NCBI GenBank assembly: GCA_037892935.1
Contig: JAYXKI010000015.1
Coordinates: 930,001-994,000 of the forward strand
From: Phlebopus portentosus
Lineage: Eukaryota; Basidiomycota; Agaricomycetes; Boletales; Boletinellaceae
Direction of reading: 5' to 3'
DNA: 64,000 nt
Below, piece by piece: positions 61,237 through 64,000 of this stretch. The position numbers were made by a program, and so were the translations under genes. The notes under the pieces are model-generated. The model ran no database searches, was not told the origin of the DNA, and saw only the letters and a program-made list of their open reading frames with translations. Within the stretch, counting starts at the first letter, position 1, and every line of letters starts with the position of its first letter.

Positions 61237-61899
61237 TTAGTCAGAGGACTGGGAGTCGGTGTTGATCTGGAGGTCGAGGCCGGCAGGGTCTGCTTGCTGA
61301 AGTTTCGTCCAGGCCGCCTTTCTGAAGTCTTCGTTGTCGTCCAGCCACGCTTGGTCAACCATGAACGGCCAAATGGCCTTCTTGCACCTCAGTATGCGGA
61401 TGGTCTTATTCCCTAGCGAGACTCGCCTTGCCCACATTCGTACGCCTTTTGTGTCTTCTTCTTGTTCCTTGTCCATGAGCTTATCTAGTCGCTTATAGAT
61501 TCTATCAAGCTTTTTAACATGAGTTCGTGAGTTGGCGTTGTATGTCATGATAATGCGACTTACCTTCTTTGAACGACAGGCCGACTTTCTTTCTTTCCAG
61601 AGCTTGACCTTGCGTCTTCGCTCTGTGGAAGTGAGAGAAGCATGTGCGGCAAGGCGAGCATAGTAGTCGGCTCGCCTTGCCTTTACATGTTCTGCCCTTA
61701 CGAGGGACTTCGGCACAATCTCATCCTCTTCATCAGCAGACTCTGCTGACGAAGGGGATGAGATTTCGGAAGAGTCGAGACCACTTACCAACTCGGTCAT
61801 AAGGTCAGACTGGAAGACTTCGTCCGGCAGCTCAACATGGTACTTTGTCAAGTAAGCTTCCACCTGTGTCGCCCTCTTCTCCTTTGTCTGAAGAATCAT
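61237..61899 (-). CDS. Unknown basic/acidic protein, 220 aa
   Basis: I do not recognise this protein. It is a single minus-strand frame of 220 residues. It has a Ser/Glu/Asp-rich N-terminal third (SSAESADEEDE), then a long Lys/Arg-rich helical segment (KRLDKLMDKEQEE), then a Trp-containing C-terminal part (AIWPFMVDQAWLDDNEDF). A perfect donor, GTAAGTCG, lies mid-frame, so a spliced form is possible. There is no signal peptide or membrane segment. It is adjacent and divergent (76 bp) to the frame at 61,976, with which it may share a promoter. Its place beside transposon debris suggests it may belong to a repeat family; that is inference. Confidence 0.45.
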   Translation of the reverse strand: MILQTKEKRATQVEAYLTKYHVELPDEVFQSDLMTELVSGLDSSEISSPSSAESADEEDEIVPKSLVRAEHVKARRADYYARLAAHASLTSTERRRKVKLWKERKSACRSKKVSRIIMTYNANSRTHVKKLDRIYKRLDKLMDKEQEEDTKGVRMWARRVSLGNKTIRILRCKKAIWPFMVDQAWLDDNEDFRKAAWTKLQQADPAGLDLQINTDSQSSD

Positions 61900-61975
61900 A
61901 TCATCAGAACTAGAACGACAGCAGTATATACAGTCATGGATGTGAGTTAATTGTTACGAAAATTGTGGATATACA

Positions 61976-62896
61976 ATGCGGCGTGGTATCAGACGCTTTA
62001 CACACCGAATTATGCAGCCCAATCCAGAGCATTTCGAAAGGCTTCAAGGACAGAATAGTGGAGACGATTCTCACCCACTAGTACAGCAAGGGCCTGGGGA
62101 GGTCGCTGTGGAATATATTCAAGAGGAACCCGATCGACGATATTATGAAGACGAACGCGATGAAAGGGAGGACCCATACGATTTACAGCAAGGACTAGCT
62201 GGAATGCATATTGGACATACTCCTCCACCCGAGCGAAGCTACATGGACATGGAAGAACGGAACATCGCAAGATACATGGAACTCCTGCAGAAGAGACGAT
62301 ATCGACATAGTGCAACCAGACGCTTTGTTCATGAAAGCCTGGTCTGTACAAACTGCTATTTGGCATACCAAAGGAGTTGGGTTCTTTCGGAGTGGCTCCT
62401 CAAGAACTTCGTGGAGCGCTTAGTAACTAGGGAAGGAGCCGATGTCAAGATTCGGCATAAACCCGGACCCTCAGAACAAACGTTTGACCAACCATTACCG
62501 AACCGCGGAATGAGCGCATGAGCTTGGATCAATCAGCATCGTCACCAGACCTTGTGTCGAAACACTGCAGTGGAAGTCGATTGGCCGATCTATTACAGGG
62601 CGCCATCGGACGTCGAAAGTCTTATCGAAGAAGCAACGGATCGAATGCTAGAAGCATGGGAACGATCGGAAGAAGGGGTTATTACAGTCGACGAATGGCG
62701 TGGGACGAATCACCTGGGAAGAAGATACAGGTTAACGTCGGGTACCGGACTACAATTCTCCGACATCGATATCGCGGCTAGGCACAGAAGGGTGTCTGCT
62801 AAATTTACACAGCCGCCGAGGTTAATCTCCGATGATCGGCAGGGGTTGCCAATCCCAAATCCCGAGATAACGGTCAGCCCCATGATGGAAGACTAA
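61976..62896 (+). pseudogene. Unknown 306-codon frame broken by one TGA
   Basis: A frame from ATG 61976 reaches TGA 62519-62521 and then continues open in the same phase to TAA 62894-62896. The first part is acidic with Glu/Arg/Tyr-rich sequence and a CTNC pair. The second part contains AWINQHRHQTLCRN, EVDWPIYYRAPSDVE and TGLQFSDIDIAARHRR. The reading across the stop is of uniform composition, so the simplest view is a single gene with a nonsense change (CGA to TGA fits). Not recognised as any family. Confidence 0.4.
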
Positions 62897-63630
62897 CGGC
62901 AGAAGCTCGGCCGGAGTAACGGAGCGCCGGCGAAGCGAGATCGCGGCACAGGGAAGAAGTCTCTCGTGGGAGGATTGGCGTTAAGGATTAACATGTGATA
63001 GGAACGGAGATCGATAGAAGCCTGGGGAAAGCTTCTTCGGAACGGAAGGAAATTAGGGCCTGCCTAATAGGGAAGGAAGTAGTCGGTGGTGCAACCAGGA
63101 GTTTTGATAGCACCACCAGAGTTGTCAGTGGTACTACAGACTCAAGAGAGTAGTAGTGACACCAGCTGAAACACATTGTCCTAACCAATAGCGAGGCATG
63201 GTCGGTAGTATTTGGTAGTCGGTAGTATTCAGTAGAAACTTTATTTAAGGCGCCAGCTGAGCGGGGTGTTGTCCCTCAGCAAAATTATTTTGTACCTTCA
63301 ATCATAACTGTACCCCTCTGATTGAACCTCTGCTCTACTGCTGGGTCAAGCTTGAGCCTATAGCTCGCTTCTTAGTAGTACATCTAACCTTCGCTACTCT
63401 ACTCTCCAATTATACATTGTCAGAAGGAGGAAGCAGGGACTTGTTCCGGTACGCTCGGACTAACCACCTCGTCCGAAAATACTGGTCCTAACATTATAAT
63501 TTTGCTCCAATCCTGGGATAATCAATCTTGCTGTTTCATAGTGCAATACCCACTATCGATCAGTAAGTATTGCTCTGCCCCGGGAGGGTTTCTCCTGTGC
63601 CTGTTAATTCAGTTAGCTGATCTCCGATAA
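62897..63630. other. No clear gene; repeat-like region
   Basis: It contains GGTAGT-type short repeats (63,199-63,233), an inverted GGTGGTGC/GCACCACC pair (about 63,084-63,117) and a TATA-like TTTATTTAAGG (63,240). It could be the regulatory repeat of another mobile element, but no second copy is in the window to prove that. Confidence 0.35.
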
Positions 63631-64000
63631 GCGTATCGTCGACGGCTAAAGCAGGCTTACACACTCCATCGGAGTTTTGTTAGAGCACTCCATACATTCG
63701 AAGAAGAAGTCAATTCGGCGTTTCGCACGATAAACTTCTATCGAGGTAAGAAGCGCTCAAACACCCCTATCTTAGAACCCTACCGGTCGGTTATACTATC
63801 CGCCCTGGAGCTTCGTATCACCGCCGAAAGACACGAAAGAGTTGGGAGGAAGTTCTTGCTTGTACACGCGGACAACCTGTTGAACGGACACAGTTTCAAT
63901 TGGGAGGCACTCAGAGGTCCGATGCCAGTTGAAGAAGAACTACTCGCTCTGTGTCAGGAATATAAAGCGTTCGAATACACCCTACTCGAACATTCTCATT
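63631..64000 (+). CDS. Open frame running off the right edge, unknown
   Basis: An uninterrupted frame of 123 codons from just after TAA 63628-63630 to the window end. It is rich in Arg, Leu and Glu (EPYRSVILSALELRITAERH, RGPMPVEEELLALCQEY). No ATG lies near its start, so it is probably an internal exon, or the beginning of an element protein whose start is upstream. Not recognised. Confidence 0.4.

Noticed and set aside
62950..63430. Possible LTR with TATA-like box
   Set aside because: No second copy in the window, no TG...CA pair with a duplication and no convincing primer site.
1..64000. tRNA, rRNA, CRISPR array
   Set aside because: None of these was noticed on either strand when reading by eye; a covariance search for tRNAs would be decisive.

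Overview
The window reads as nuclear DNA of an agaricomycete (mushroom-forming or wood-decay basidiomycete). Genes are split by many short GT-AG introns, mostly about 50-65 nt. The gene content is typical of that class: FunK1-type kinases, DUF6533/DUF6534 multi-pass membrane proteins, a C2/NACHT/WD40 NLR-like protein, a tnp2-type (CACTA-like) transposase and an LTR retrotransposon. No bacterial-style operons, rRNA, tRNA or CRISPR were seen. Gene models are hand-spliced from donor/acceptor sites, reading frame and family consensus; exon ends are exact only where stated.

Layout. Positions 1-10,600 are ordinary gene space: the 5' end of a minus-strand gene, a highly fragmented DUF6534 gene (about 20 exons, 1,246-3,612), an unknown basic protein (4,384-5,450), an NCLX/YRBG-like cation exchanger (minus, 6,012-8,543) and a small secreted protein (minus, 8,903-9,588). 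Positions 10,832-39,580 hold a tandem array of five roughly 6-kb units. Each unit contains a degenerate 5' fragment of a FunK1 gene, then a full-length FunK1 kinase gene, then (in units A-D) a small two-finger C2H2 gene. Units B and C repeat with a period of exactly 6,105 bp and looked identical wherever compared. Their kinases are intact (822 aa). Kinases A and D carry stops and frameshifts. Kinase E has lost its N-terminal frame.

Positions 40,188-49,212 carry a DUF6533 membrane protein (minus) and a 1,622-aa protein with a C2-like region, a helical region, a NACHT domain and 14 WD40 repeats. This type is generally regarded as a fungal innate-immunity or self/non-self receptor. Positions 50,150-60,809 are a decayed tnp2 transposase whose last exon is split by a 7,172-bp retrotransposon with 1,983-bp LTRs. 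That element encodes only Gag and an aspartic protease. A CCGT target-site duplication flanks it. Positions 61,237-64,000 hold unrecognised ORFs that look like repeat-derived or fast-evolving DNA.

How it fits together. The left 10 kb is housekeeping-like. The rest is an accessory region of recently amplified signalling genes (FunK1 plus C2H2), a surveillance-type NLR and nested mobile DNA. Two independent traces point to CpG methylation and deamination in the mobile DNA: every LTR-to-LTR difference found by eye is a CpG transition, and three of the transposase's premature stops are TGA where CGA is expected.
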